Origin: Bacteroidota bacterium
GTDB lineage: Bacteria; Bacteroidota; Bacteroidia; Chitinophagales; Saprospiraceae
Direction: 5' to 3'
Length of the DNA: 51,812 bases
Assembly (NCBI GenBank): GCA_963169325.1
Contig: CAUJEY010000107.1
Span: 1 to 51,812, forward strand
Below the pieces are notes generated by a model. The model was not told the origin of the DNA. It did no database searches and was given only the letters and a program-made list of their open reading frames with translations. Positions within the stretch are counted from its first letter, which is position 1. Each line of letters starts with the position of its first letter. The position numbers and the translations under genes were made by a program. Positions 1-9,400 of the stretch are shown here, one piece after another.

Positions 1-38
1 GTGAGCACTTCCTTTTCCGTTGTTTTTTGTTCGCCCAT
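1..38 (-). CDS. 5' end of an unidentified gene (partial)
   Basis: An ATG on the minus strand at 36-38 opens a reading frame that leaves the window after 12 codons (begins MGEQKTTEKEV). It lies 15 bp downstream of the uridine kinase stop codon on the same strand, so it is probably the next gene of that operon. Too little is present to name a family. Confidence 0.4.
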   Translation of the reverse strand, partial: MGEQKTTEKEVL

Positions 39-53
39 GGTTTTATATTTTAT

Positions 54-680
54 CTACAAAACTACGGATTCCAGTTTGTTTTTCAAAAAACCGGTGAGCA
101 CGGCCAGCCCTTGCTCGAAATGCTCGTTGTTGTTCACCACGATATCCGCTTCGTTTTTGTAGGGTTGGATAAATTGTTCGTAGGCGGGCAGTACATGGTG
201 CTGGTATTTGTACAAAACATCTTCGATCGGGTAGTTGCGTTCCACCTGATCGCGGTAGATACGGCGGATCACTTTGAGGTTTTCTTTGGCATTGATAAAC
301 ACCTTCAGGTCGAGGAGTGGGACGATTTTTTTGTAGTGAAATACAAAAAGCCCCTCCACGATAACCACCGGCGCCGGGTTAAATGTCAGCGTTTTGGGTT
401 TAGCCTCCGGGTTGTTGAAGGTGTATTCCTCCCGGATGACCGTTTCGCCGGTGATCAGCCGCAACAGATCATGGCGAAAGGCTTTTTTATCAAACGACTG
501 AGGCAGGTCGAAGTTCTTCTCTCCGCGTTCGTCGACGTGTTGTTTTTCGCGCGGGAGATAATAGTCGTCCTGCGAGATAATGCAGACTTGTTCGGGCGTG
601 AATTGTTCGCGGATACGGCGAATAAACGTCGTTTTGCCGCTGCCGCTGCCGCCGGTGATGCCGATCAGGTAAGGTTTCAT
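54..680 (-). CDS. udk: Uridine kinase
   Basis: Phosphorylates uridine and cytidine to UMP and CMP in pyrimidine salvage, in the cytoplasm. The 208-residue protein starts MKPYLIGITGGSGSGKTT, with the P-loop GGSGSGKT at about residues 10-17. It continues with the SQDDYY segment typical of uridine kinases and the later FDLPQSFD and VIVEGLF motifs. Length matches the family. An in-frame ATG exists 99 bp upstream at 779, but the added 33 residues would be a translation of a 15-bp tandem repeat (PLTRN units), so I place the start at 680. A nucleoside transporter lies divergently upstream, which fits import followed by phosphorylation. A further gene begins 15 bp downstream on the same strand. Confidence 0.93.
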   Translation of the reverse strand: MKPYLIGITGGSGSGKTTFIRRIREQFTPEQVCIISQDDYYLPREKQHVDERGEKNFDLPQSFDKKAFRHDLLRLITGETVIREEYTFNNPEAKPKTLTFNPAPVVIVEGLFVFHYKKIVPLLDLKVFINAKENLKVIRRIYRDQVERNYPIEDVLYKYQHHVLPAYEQFIQPYKNEADIVVNNNEHFEQGLAVLTGFLKNKLESVVL

Positions 681-698
681 CGATGCTGTAAAATTACG

Positions 699-757
699 GG
701 TTAGAGGGTTTCTGGTTAGAGGGTTTCTGGTTGGAGGGTTTCTGGTTGGAGGGTTGG
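699..757. repeat. 15-bp tandem repeat upstream of udk
   Basis: Four consecutive copies of GGTTRGAGGGTTTCT (699-713, 714-728, 729-743 and a partial one from 744), with an A/G variant distinguishing the first two from the last two. The array sits in the presumed 5' leader of udk. Because 15 bp is five codons, it stays open in the udk frame and creates an apparent N-terminal extension of PxTRN repeats. Confidence 0.85.
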
Positions 758-889
758 CGCCACTATTTATGTTCGCCAAAATACGGAATCCTGTCTAACT
801 GCGGTATCATGCTGCCCGGTCGCTACCCACAGGATGAGGGGGCAAAAGTAGGTTTTCGGCAAAAACTTTTTCAGTCCGTTCACACGGCG

Positions 890-897
890 TACATTTA
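890..897 (+). promoter_or_regulatory. Candidate -7 promoter box for the nucleoside transporter
   Basis: TACATTTA matches 7 of 8 positions of the Bacteroidota consensus TAnnTTTG and lies 43 bp before the ATG at 940. No convincing -33 TTG element was seen. Sequence match only. Confidence 0.3.
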
Positions 898-939
898 GCC
901 CCATTTTTAACCGGACAAAATTTTAAAAAACAACACGGC

Positions 940-2238
940 ATGGACATTTTGACAAACATTGGGCGGGGAATTTTGGGCATGGTATTTCTGGTAGGGCTTT
1001 GTTATGTATTAAGTCGCAACCGCAAGGCCATCAACTGGCGCTTAGTACTTTCAGGCATTGCACTGCAATTGGTTTTTGCCCTGTTGGTGCTCAAAGTGCC
1101 CGGTGTGAGTTGGGCTTTCGATGCGTTTGCCCGGATTTTTACTTATATTATTCAATGGTCTGAAACCGGAGCGCGGTTTCTGTTCGGCGATCTGGCTACG
1201 GGTGACAAAGGCTTCGGTTATATTTTCGCCTTCCGGGTATTGCCCACAGTTATGTTCTATTCTGCTTTGTCCGCGGTGTTATTTTACTTCGGCATTCTAC
1301 AAAAAATCGTGTACGGCATCGCCTGGGTACTTACCCGCAGTATGGGCATGAGCGGCCCTGAAGGGCTGGCCTCTGCCGCAAATGTTTTTATCGGTCAAAC
1401 GGAAGCGCCGCTTATCATCCGGCCATATCTTGCCGGTATGTCGCGTTCTGAAGTATTGTGCCTGATGACCGGCGGCATGGCCACCATCGCCGGCGGCGTT
1501 TTTGCTGCTTATGTGGGTTTTCTCGGCGGTGACGACCCGGAACAACAACTGCTTTTTGCCCGGCACCTGCTGGCGGCCTCCATCATGTCGGCCCCCGCCG
1601 CGGTCGTGTGCGCCAAAATATTACTTCCAGAGACGGAAAAACAGGAACTCGACAAACTCGTCCATACCGATACCCACGTAGGCGACAACCTGCTCGATGC
1701 CGTATCGCAGGGCACTTCCGACGGCCTCCGGTTGGCCGTGAACGTAGGCGCCATGCTTATCGTGTTCACTTCTTTGGTATTCATGCTCAACTGGATACTG
1801 CAAAATACCGTTGGCGAGTGGACGGGCCTGAACGCCTATATTCTGTCGGCTACCGGCGGGCGTTTCGAAGGACTCACCTTTACCTATGTGCTCGGCCTTG
1901 TCTTCGCGCCGCTGGCCTGGCTGCTGGGTACCCCTTGGGCCGATTGCACCGCTATTGGACAGTTACTCGGCATGAAAACCATGATCAATGAATTCGTGGC
2001 TTACGGCGCTTTGGGAGAACTGCAAAAAACAATGCAGATGGATCCAAAATCCGTCATCATTGCCTTGTACGCGTTGTGCGGTTTTTCCAATTTCGCCTCC
2101 ATCGGTATTCAAATCGGCGGCATTGGTACCCTGGCGCCTAACCAGCGGAAAACGCTGACGGAACTGGGCTATTTGGCCTTAATTGGCGGATCGGTTGCGT
2201 GTTTTATGACAGCGGTGATTGCGGGGATGCTGATTTGA
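940..2238 (+). CDS. nupC: Concentrative nucleoside transporter (NupC/CNT family)
   Basis: Inner-membrane symporter that imports nucleosides using a cation gradient. The 432-residue protein is strongly hydrophobic throughout, with about ten predicted membrane segments beginning near residue 8. It carries the CNT signature GQTEAPLIIRPY at about residues 151-162 and the later SNFASIGIQIGG motif near residue 385. The length is typical of bacterial CNTs. It is divergent from udk, suggesting a nucleoside uptake and salvage pair. Its stop is only 3 bp from the convergent pntB stop. Substrate preference cannot be read from the sequence. Confidence 0.92.
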   Translation: MDILTNIGRGILGMVFLVGLCYVLSRNRKAINWRLVLSGIALQLVFALLVLKVPGVSWAFDAFARIFTYIIQWSETGARFLFGDLATGDKGFGYIFAFRVLPTVMFYSALSAVLFYFGILQKIVYGIAWVLTRSMGMSGPEGLASAANVFIGQTEAPLIIRPYLAGMSRSEVLCLMTGGMATIAGGVFAAYVGFLGGDDPEQQLLFARHLLAASIMSAPAAVVCAKILLPETEKQELDKLVHTDTHVGDNLLDAVSQGTSDGLRLAVNVGAMLIVFTSLVFMLNWILQNTVGEWTGLNAYILSATGGRFEGLTFTYVLGLVFAPLAWLLGTPWADCTAIGQLLGMKTMINEFVAYGALGELQKTMQMDPKSVIIALYALCGFSNFASIGIQIGGIGTLAPNQRKTLTELGYLALIGGSVACFMTAVIAGMLI

Positions 2239-2241
2239 ATT

Positions 2242-3666
2242 TTAGAGTGCCTTCACCTCCGCTACCAGCTTTTGCAACGTATCCTTCGCATCGCCAAACA
2301 ACATTTTCGTTCTGGCGTGGTAAAACAACGGATTGTCGATGCCGGCATACCCTGATTTCATGCTTCGTTTCATCACGATGACGTTTTTAGCCTCCCACAC
2401 TTCGAGCACCGGCATACCGTAGATCGGGCTGGACGCATCGTCGAGAGCGGCGGGATTCACCACGTCGTTGGCGCCGATGATGATCGCTACATCGGCTTTT
2501 TTTATAAAATCGTTGGCCTCTTCCAGGTCGTAAAGTTTGGTGTACGGTACGTCGGCCTCCGCCAAAAGCACGTTCATGTGCCCGGGCATACGGCCGGCTA
2601 CCGGGTGCACGGCATATTTGACATCCACGCCGTTGGCCTCCAGCAAGGTATCGAGTTCTTTACAAATCTTTTGTGCCTGTGCTACCGCCAATCCGTAACC
2701 GGGAACAATGACCACTGATGCCGAATAATTGAGCAATACAGCCGAATCGGTCAGGCTGATCTCTTTCACGGTTTGGTCGCCGGGGCCTTTTGCCGCACCG
2801 CTAACCGTGCCGCCAAAACTACCTACCAGTACGTTGGCCAGTGAACGGTTCATCGCCTTACACATCAGCACGGTAAGGATACTACCGGACGCGCCGACCA
2901 GGATGCCACCGACCAACATCACCAGATTGTCGTAGATGATGCCGGCTGCTGCCGCAGTGAGGCCCGTGCAGGAGTTGAGTACCGAAATTACCACGGGCAT
3001 ATCGGCGCCGCCGATGGGCGCAACAAAGGAGAATCCATATACCAGGGCTACCGCGAACAGGATCAAACCCCAGGTCATACCGGCATGGCCGGCGCCCCAA
3101 ACGGTATAGCCGATCAGGCCGAGAATAATGGCTAACAAACCCAGATTGAAGATGGTGTGCCGGGGCAGCGTAATCGCTGAATCTTTGACTAAGTCTTCCA
3201 GTTTGGCGAAAGCCAGCAAACTGCCGGTAAGCGAAACGGAGCCGAAAAACAAAGTGAAAAGTACCAAAATCAACCCTGCCGCTTCAGGGTGACCGGAATG
3301 GTCAAACTGCAATTTCAGTTCCGCCACTGCCAGCAGCGCTGCGCAACCGCCACCCAGACCATTGAACAGCGACACCATTTGCGGCATCGAGGTCATTTTT
3401 ACTTTATACGCTGCCCGCCAGCCGATGAAGCCGCCAACCGCAAGGGCCGAATACAACAATATCAGTTTCATCTGGCGTTCCTCTTCCGAAAAGGTATCGG
3501 CCGAGGGATGAAAGAACAATGTGCCGGCAACGGCCAATGCCATACCGATCGCCGCCAGGATATTGCCCCGACGGGCTGTATCCGGGTGGCTCAACATTTT
3601 AAGGCCGAGAACGAAAGAAAGGCCGCCTAATAAATATAAGAGATCGAGAAAGTGTGTAGCAATCAT
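2242..3666 (-). CDS. pntB: NAD(P) transhydrogenase subunit beta
   Basis: Proton-translocating transhydrogenase beta subunit, which couples inward proton flow to hydride transfer from NADH to NADP+. The 474-residue protein has an N-terminal membrane domain of about nine segments (residues 1-275). A cytoplasmic NADP-binding domain III follows, with VVIVPGYGLAVAQAQ near residue 320, the HPVAGRMPGHMNVLLAEA segment and GANDVVNPAA near residue 400. All the usual features and the usual length are present. It is the last gene of a three-gene operon (pntAA, pntAB, pntB), 13 bp after pntAB. Confidence 0.97.
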   Translation of the reverse strand: MIATHFLDLLYLLGGLSFVLGLKMLSHPDTARRGNILAAIGMALAVAGTLFFHPSADTFSEEERQMKLILLYSALAVGGFIGWRAAYKVKMTSMPQMVSLFNGLGGGCAALLAVAELKLQFDHSGHPEAAGLILVLFTLFFGSVSLTGSLLAFAKLEDLVKDSAITLPRHTIFNLGLLAIILGLIGYTVWGAGHAGMTWGLILFAVALVYGFSFVAPIGGADMPVVISVLNSCTGLTAAAAGIIYDNLVMLVGGILVGASGSILTVLMCKAMNRSLANVLVGSFGGTVSGAAKGPGDQTVKEISLTDSAVLLNYSASVVIVPGYGLAVAQAQKICKELDTLLEANGVDVKYAVHPVAGRMPGHMNVLLAEADVPYTKLYDLEEANDFIKKADVAIIIGANDVVNPAALDDASSPIYGMPVLEVWEAKNVIVMKRSMKSGYAGIDNPLFYHARTKMLFGDAKDTLQKLVAEVKAL

Positions 3667-3679
3667 GTGTTTCAGGTAA

Positions 3680-4006
3680 TTATTTCTTTTTCTTTTTAAA
3701 CATTTCCAGCATGCGGTCGGTCACGGCAAAGCCGCCGACGACATTCAGGGTGCCAAACACCACGGCAACGAAGCCCAGGCCGAGCGACAAATAATCGTCC
3801 ATACGCGCGTTGAACAACACGATAATGGCGCCCACCAGCACGACACCGTGTATGGCATTGGCGCCGGACATCAGTGGTGTGTGCAATACGGCGGGTACTT
3901 TAGAAATAACCTCGATACCAAGCAGGATGGAAAAAGCCAACAAATAGATCAGCAGGAGGTTTTCGTGTAAAAAATTGAAAAAAGCTTCCATGAATTGAAC
4001 TGGCAA
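3680..4006 (-). CDS. pntAB: NAD(P) transhydrogenase subunit alpha 2
   Basis: Small membrane part of the split alpha subunit. The 108 residues contain three membrane segments (around 13-32, 40-63 and 70-90) and end in a lysine-rich tail. The family motif LHTPLMSGANAIHGVVLVGA is at residues 41-60. In organisms with three-subunit enzymes, such as Rhodospirillum rubrum, this polypeptide sits between the NAD-binding alpha-1 and the beta subunit, as it does here. It is separated by 107 bp from pntAA and 13 bp from pntB. Confidence 0.95.
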   Translation of the reverse strand: MPVQFMEAFFNFLHENLLLIYLLAFSILLGIEVISKVPAVLHTPLMSGANAIHGVVLVGAIIVLFNARMDDYLSLGLGFVAVVFGTLNVVGGFAVTDRMLEMFKKKKK

Positions 4007-4011
4007 ATATG

Positions 4012-4032
4012 AATGCTCCAGATTAGAGCATT
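4012..4032. other. Small hairpin between pntAA and pntAB
   Basis: AATGCTC (4012-4018) and GAGCATT (4026-4032) form a 7-bp stem with a 7-nt loop inside the 107-bp gap between pntAA and pntAB. It could set relative expression or mRNA stability. There is no T-tract typical of a terminator in the direction of transcription, so read-through is expected. Confidence 0.35.
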
Positions 4033-4113
4033 GTTAAAGTGGATGTTTAAGGATTGCCGGCGATATTCAGCAGCCCCATTTTGCCGGGCCACCGGTTCCG
4101 CCTGTTTATACCC

Positions 4114-5208
4114 TCACGCGATCGGCGCCGATTCGGTTTCCTTGACGGAAATGCAACTTTCGCGGACGATTTCATTGGCAAAATCGGGCACGTCGCCCTT
4201 AAACAGTATTTTTAAAAAATTGGCCACATTGTTTCCAAACAACAAACTGGCATCTTGTGGCAGGCGGGCGGCTAAGTTGGAATCGCCGATGATGGTGACG
4301 CCGTGATGCCGGATGATTTTATTGTCCTGCGTTAGTTCGCAGTTACCGCCGGTGCTGGCCGCAAGGTCCACCACCACGCTGCCGGGTCGCATTTGTTCCA
4401 CCGTTGCGGCGGGCAGCAGCAAAGGCGCGCGCCGGCCGCGAACCTGGGCCGTAGTAATGATAATATCAGCCTTAGCTGCCCGGGCCTGTACTTCGGCGCG
4501 TTGGCGCTGCAAATATTCTTCGCTTTGTTGTACGGCATAACCGCCTGCGCCCCGGTCGTCCACGGCGCCTTCCACTTCCACAAAACGGGCTCCCAGGCTT
4601 TCCACTTCTTCTTTGGCCGCCTGTCGCGTATCAAACGCTTCCACCGAAGCGCCTAAACGCCGCGCAGTGGCGATAGCCTGCAAACCGGCCACACCGGCGC
4701 CAAGTACCAGTATTTTCGAAGGTTTGACCGTACCTGCGGCCGTGACCATCATAGGAATATAACGACTGAGGTTGCAAGCGGCCAGCAACACTGCCTCATA
4801 TCCGGCAATGGATGCCATGGATGAAAGCACGTCCATGGTTTGGGCTAGGGTGGTGCGGGGAATCATGTCGAGGCTGAATGCCCGGATGCCCTGCTTTTCC
4901 AGCGCCGGCACGATGTCCGGATCGGCAAAAGGTTGGAATAAAGCGACTAAAATAGCGCCTTGTTTCAGCAGCGGCCAGTCCGTTTCCGGTAAGGGATGCA
5001 CACTTACCAGTAAATCGGATTGTTGCAGCACTTCCTGCCGGCCAAGCACACGGGCATTGGCGGCGTAATCTTCATCCGGGTAAAAAGCATTTGCGCCGGC
5101 GCCGGATTCCACGATGAATTCGATACCGGAAGGCTTCAGTTTCGCCAGATTAGCTGGCACAAGGGCTACCCGTGGGTCGTTGGCTTCTTTGATCAAACCT
5201 ATTATCAT
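4114..5208 (-). CDS. pntAA: NAD(P) transhydrogenase subunit alpha 1
   Basis: Cytoplasmic NAD(H)-binding domain I of the proton-pumping transhydrogenase. The 364 residues start MIIGLIKEANDPRVALVPANL, the standard family N-terminus. They include the alanine-dehydrogenase-like Rossmann motif KILVLGAGVAGLQAIATARRLGA near residues 165-187 and the mobile-loop region DIIITTAQVRGRRAP. The open frame reaches upstream to 5511, but that stretch runs over the promoter and the divergent gene and has no family similarity, so the start at 5208 is preferred. First gene of the pnt operon. Confidence 0.95.
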   Translation of the reverse strand: MIIGLIKEANDPRVALVPANLAKLKPSGIEFIVESGAGANAFYPDEDYAANARVLGRQEVLQQSDLLVSVHPLPETDWPLLKQGAILVALFQPFADPDIVPALEKQGIRAFSLDMIPRTTLAQTMDVLSSMASIAGYEAVLLAACNLSRYIPMMVTAAGTVKPSKILVLGAGVAGLQAIATARRLGASVEAFDTRQAAKEEVESLGARFVEVEGAVDDRGAGGYAVQQSEEYLQRQRAEVQARAAKADIIITTAQVRGRRAPLLLPAATVEQMRPGSVVVDLAASTGGNCELTQDNKIIRHHGVTIIGDSNLAARLPQDASLLFGNNVANFLKILFKGDVPDFANEIVRESCISVKETESAPIA

Positions 5209-5251
5209 GCGTTGTGGTGAATATGATTGTATATGTGTGGATTTGGCGGCG

Positions 5252-5259
5252 CAAACATA
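5252..5259 (-). promoter_or_regulatory. Candidate -7 box of the pnt operon
   Basis: On the minus strand TATGTTTG is a full match to TAnnTTTG, placed 43 bp upstream of the pntAA start. The -33 element is not obvious. It shares the 118-bp intergenic space with the divergent lipoprotein promoter. Confidence 0.45.
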
Positions 5260-5286
5260 ACGAACCTCCCTTTTTCTATTCCACTT

Positions 5287-5319
5287 TTTTGCCAATTTGG
5301 AATAAATCTTCCATCTTTG
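5287..5319 (+). promoter_or_regulatory. Candidate promoter of the repeat lipoprotein gene
   Basis: TTTTG at 5287-5291, a 20-bp spacer and CATCTTTG at 5312-5319 resemble the Bacteroidota -33/-7 pair (one mismatch in the -7 box). The start codon follows after only 7 bp, so the transcript would have a very short leader or be leaderless. Confidence 0.45.
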
Positions 5320-5326
5320 TAAAAAA

Positions 5327-6340
5327 ATGATAACCATAAAAAACACTGCCCGTTTCCTGTTATTTACCTTGATCCCCTTGTTTTCTTGCCAAAAAGAAGA
5401 AACGCTAAATAAAATATTTGATGGCAACGTTGTGATTTGGCCTTTTTCAGATATGAAATCGATACGAAAGGCATTGGATGGCAAAGAAATTATTTCTGGT
5501 AGGCTGACCATAAGTGACTACTTCGGCGATCTATCTTTTTTAAATAACATCCGGGTAATCAAAGGTGATTTTAATTTAACCAATTGCCCGCGCATATCCG
5601 ATTTGACATTTATTTCCCGGCTCGAGGTAGTGGAAGGAATAGTGCGGCTGGAGTTCAACCATGACCTGGTCAGTTTAAAAGGCTTGGAAAACCTGGATTC
5701 CGCCGGCTCGTTCAGCGTATATGATAATCATCGCGATTTAGATGTGTCCGCTATTGCTGATATCCGGGTGACGGGCGGGTTCCGTCTTGCATCGCTTGCG
5801 CGAAACGTACAAACACCCTTTCTCAACATCCGGATATTGTCCGGCGATTTTACTATTCAGGAAAACCCGGGATTAACTGATTTAAGCTGCCTGCCAAACC
5901 TGGAGAAGGTGGGCGGCGGCATTTACATTTTATCCAATGACACGTTGTCGAGCCTGCAAGGTTTGAACAGTTTAACCCGGGTGGACGGCTTTTTTCGGAT
6001 CGTTTACAACGGCGATTTAAGGGGTCTTGATGGATTGAGTTCCTTGAAAACTGTCGGTGGTGAACTGACTATTAACGGGAATCTTAAATTGGAATCACTG
6101 AACGCGCTGAGTCAATTAGAGTCGGTACAGAATATCATTATCGGCAACTCAAAATGTTTCGATCTTGAGGGTTTAAATCATCTCATGTTTGCCGATAGAA
6201 TCGTGATTAGACAAAATGCCGAATTGTCGAATTTTTGTGCTATCCGGCCAGTCTTATTGGCGAATGATTCAATATCGCTTTATATCAATAAGAATCTCCT
6301 GAATCCAACCCGGGATGAAATCATACTGGGCTGCCAATGA
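5327..6340 (+). CDS. Lipoprotein with receptor-L/leucine-rich-like repeats
   Basis: The 337-residue protein begins with a lysine-containing hydrophobic signal and a lipobox-like LFSC (Cys21), so it is probably a lipoprotein. From residue 55 onward it is built of short repeats in which hydrophobic strands alternate with L-x-x-L-x-x-L segments: DLSFLNNIRVIKGDFNLTN, LVSLKGLENLDSAG, LSSLQGLNSLTRVDGFFRI and LRGLDGLSSLKTVGGELTI. This periodicity is that of receptor L-domain / beta-helical leucine-rich folds, usually involved in surface binding. Ligand unknown. It is divergent from the pnt operon with no evident functional link. Codon use looks somewhat AT-richer than its neighbours. Confidence 0.75.
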   Translation: MITIKNTARFLLFTLIPLFSCQKEETLNKIFDGNVVIWPFSDMKSIRKALDGKEIISGRLTISDYFGDLSFLNNIRVIKGDFNLTNCPRISDLTFISRLEVVEGIVRLEFNHDLVSLKGLENLDSAGSFSVYDNHRDLDVSAIADIRVTGGFRLASLARNVQTPFLNIRILSGDFTIQENPGLTDLSCLPNLEKVGGGIYILSNDTLSSLQGLNSLTRVDGFFRIVYNGDLRGLDGLSSLKTVGGELTINGNLKLESLNALSQLESVQNIIIGNSKCFDLEGLNHLMFADRIVIRQNAELSNFCAIRPVLLANDSISLYINKNLLNPTRDEIILGCQ

Positions 6341-6477
6341 ACCCGCTGTCCTTGCCAAATTCGGCCGCATTTAAACGTGGCTTCACCAAATTTCAAACCT
6401 ATTTTCGATCTTTACGCGCCGGAGATGCCGGATGTGGCAACGCTCCATGCACACATTTTATTCATTGAATCTGCTGA

Positions 6478-9400
6478 ATGCTTATGCGTACCTCCCGTAC
6501 CCTGTTTATCCTTCTCGCTATTGTTATTGCCGGCCTGTGGTTCTGGGCCAATCGCCACGACAAAGTTCCTGCCCAGGCCGACCGGCCAAACGACCCCTGG
6601 GTGTTCCGCTCGGTGCTCGATTTGAAACCCCGTATGATCACATTTGCCCTGAACGACGACCTCTGGGTAGCGTATTCCACCGATTCCTGCGCCTTATATA
6701 AAGCCTGGGCCGGCGGGGTCGCCTTTGAAGGCGCCGTGTACAACATGCGGCACGGCCCGCAACCGTTGAGCGTGGGCAATGCCTGGTTTGAAAATAAACA
6801 CGGCCGGCCCTGGACGGTAACCCAAAACGGCAAGCCCGAACAACCGCAAACCGACTACAAAGGCCACCGCTACACCAAAGGCGGACATGCCGAAATTATG
6901 TACGATCTGGTGTTGGCTGACGGCCGGCGTATCCGCATCAACGAACAGCCCGAATACCTCTACCGCGACCGCCAGCGGGGCCTCTCCCGCACTTTTACGG
7001 TCAGCGGCGCGCCCGACGGGGTGCAAATAACCCTGCGCGCGAACGCCGGCTCCATTGTCCACCCGACCAATATCGAAACCAACGGCGCCTGGAAAACGAC
7101 TGACACTCAGCCCAACAATGCCGCCGAGGGCATTCACGCCATGGATGTGGACGGCGAACTCACATTGAACACCGACGGGCCCACGAATCTGACGACCATG
7201 TTCGTCGGCTCGCCGCTTTTCCCGAATCCTTTTGCTAAAAACGAAGAAGAGGCCGGCGCGGCCAATGTGTCGCCGGGGGAGCGCCTGATGGCTAAAAGCG
7301 ATTGCCGAACCTGCCACAATACGGCGGTAAAAACCGTTGGACCGGGTTATGTGCAAATTGCCGAACGGTATAAAAATACACCGGAAAACGTGGAAATGCT
7401 GACCAAAAAGGTCACCGCCGGCGGTTCCGGGAATTGGGGCGTCGCTGCCATGAGCGCGCACCCCGACCTGATGCCCGATGATGCCAAAGCGATGGTGTCT
7501 TATATACTCGACCTCGACGAAGGCGAAGACGATGGCGCGGGCGGCGATGTAAAAGTTGATCTGTCTGCCATTCCGGAAGGTGACTGGCTGAAAGCCGATG
7601 CAGGCATCCGCGGCGAAGATTTGACACCCGGCCTGGTAGCTAAAGTATTGCTGCTTAAAAAAGCGCCCGTTAAACTGGCAGATGTCAATTTCGGCGCCAA
7701 GCCCGACTTGGTGGCTATCGCGGGGAATGTGAATGCCGGCCCCGAGGATTTTGGCGAATTGAAGGAAAACTTCGCCGTATCGGTGGAAGGATACCTAACC
7801 CTGGAAAAAGACGACAACATATTGCTCCAACTCGTCTCCGACGATGGATCGAAGCTTTGGCTCGACAACCGCATGCTAATCGACAACGATGGCCTGCACG
7901 GCGGCGAACCCAAAGAAGCCGAGGTGGCGTTGCGCAGTGGCAACCACCACCTGCGTATCGATTATTTTCAAGGCGGCGGCGGCCGCGAACTCAGCCTGAA
8001 ATGGGCCCGGCCCGGCAGCAGCGGTTTTGAAGTGATTCCTGAATCCAACTTTTCGCACCGCCGCGCCGACACTCCCCAGGGCGCCGGCGGCTTGGGCGGC
8101 GCGCAGGGCGGCATCCCCGGCGATGGCCTTGCGCTTGCCGATGTACACCCGTCCTACACCCTGTCGCAGGCACGCCCCGATGAATTCCTTCCTAAGGTAG
8201 CCGGCCTGAGTTTTCTCAGCGACGGCCGGTTGGTGGTCAGCACCTGGGATGCCATGGGCGGCGTGTATTTGTTGGACAACGTGGAAAGCGGCGACCCGAA
8301 AAAGATCAAGATGAAACTGATTGCCAAAGGACTTGCCGAACCGCTCGGCCTGCACGTGGTAGACGATACGATCTTCGTACTTCAAAAACAGGAGCTGACC
8401 AAATTGGTCGACCTCGACGGCGACGATATCATCGACGAATACCAGTGTATGGCCAAGGGCTGGAAGGCTTCGGCCAACTTCCATGAGTTTGCCTTCGGCC
8501 TGGCCTATAAAGACGGCTATTTCTACGCCACCCTGGCCACCGCTATCCTGCCCGGCGGCGCCAGCGCCCGCCCGCAGATACCCGACCGGGGAAAAGTGAT
8601 GAAAATCAGCCGGGCAACCGGCGAAATCGAATTCGTTGCCCGGGGGCTTCGCACCCCCAACGGCATCGGTATCGGGCCGGATAATGAACTGTTTGTGGCC
8701 GACAACCAGGGCGATTGGCTGCCCTCGTCCAAAATCGTACATGTCAAACCCGGCGCTTTCTACGGCTCTTACTCCGTCGACAGCCTCGCCGTGGCCGGCA
8801 TGCCCATACAACAACCCGTCGTGTGGCTCCCGCAAGACGACATTGGAAACTCGCCCACCGAACCGATCCTGCTCAATGATGGTCCCTATAAAAACCAGCT
8901 CATCCACGGCGATGTGTGTTATGGCGGCCTGCAGCGGGTATTTATGGAAAAAGTGAACGGCGATTACCAGGGCTGCGTCTTCATGTTCACCCAAGGCCTG
9001 GAAGGCGGCACTAACCGTTTAGCCCGGGCGCCCGATGGATCCCTGTATGTGGGTATGATCGGCAACCCTGGCAACTGGAGCCAGGTAGACAAATTCTGGT
9101 ACGGCTTGCAGCGGCTGAAATACAACGAAGGTTCCACCTTCGAAATGCTGGCCGTGCGCGCAAAATCCAATGGGGTGGAAATTGAATTTACGGAACCCCT
9201 GCGCGACGGCGACGGCTGGGACCCCGCACATTACCAGGTCAAACAATGGTGGTACAAACCCACTATCGAATACGGCGGGCCCAAAATGGATGAAACGGAT
9301 ATGACCGTTGCCTCGGCCAGCGTGAGTGCCGACCGCAAAAAGGTTTTTCTCGAAATCCCCGGCATCAAACCCGGCCACCTCGTGTACCTGCGCTTGCGCA

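Noticed and set aside
4114-5511. Longer pntAA start at 5511
   Set aside because: The extra 101 codons cover the divergent gene and its promoter and have no similarity to the family N-terminus.
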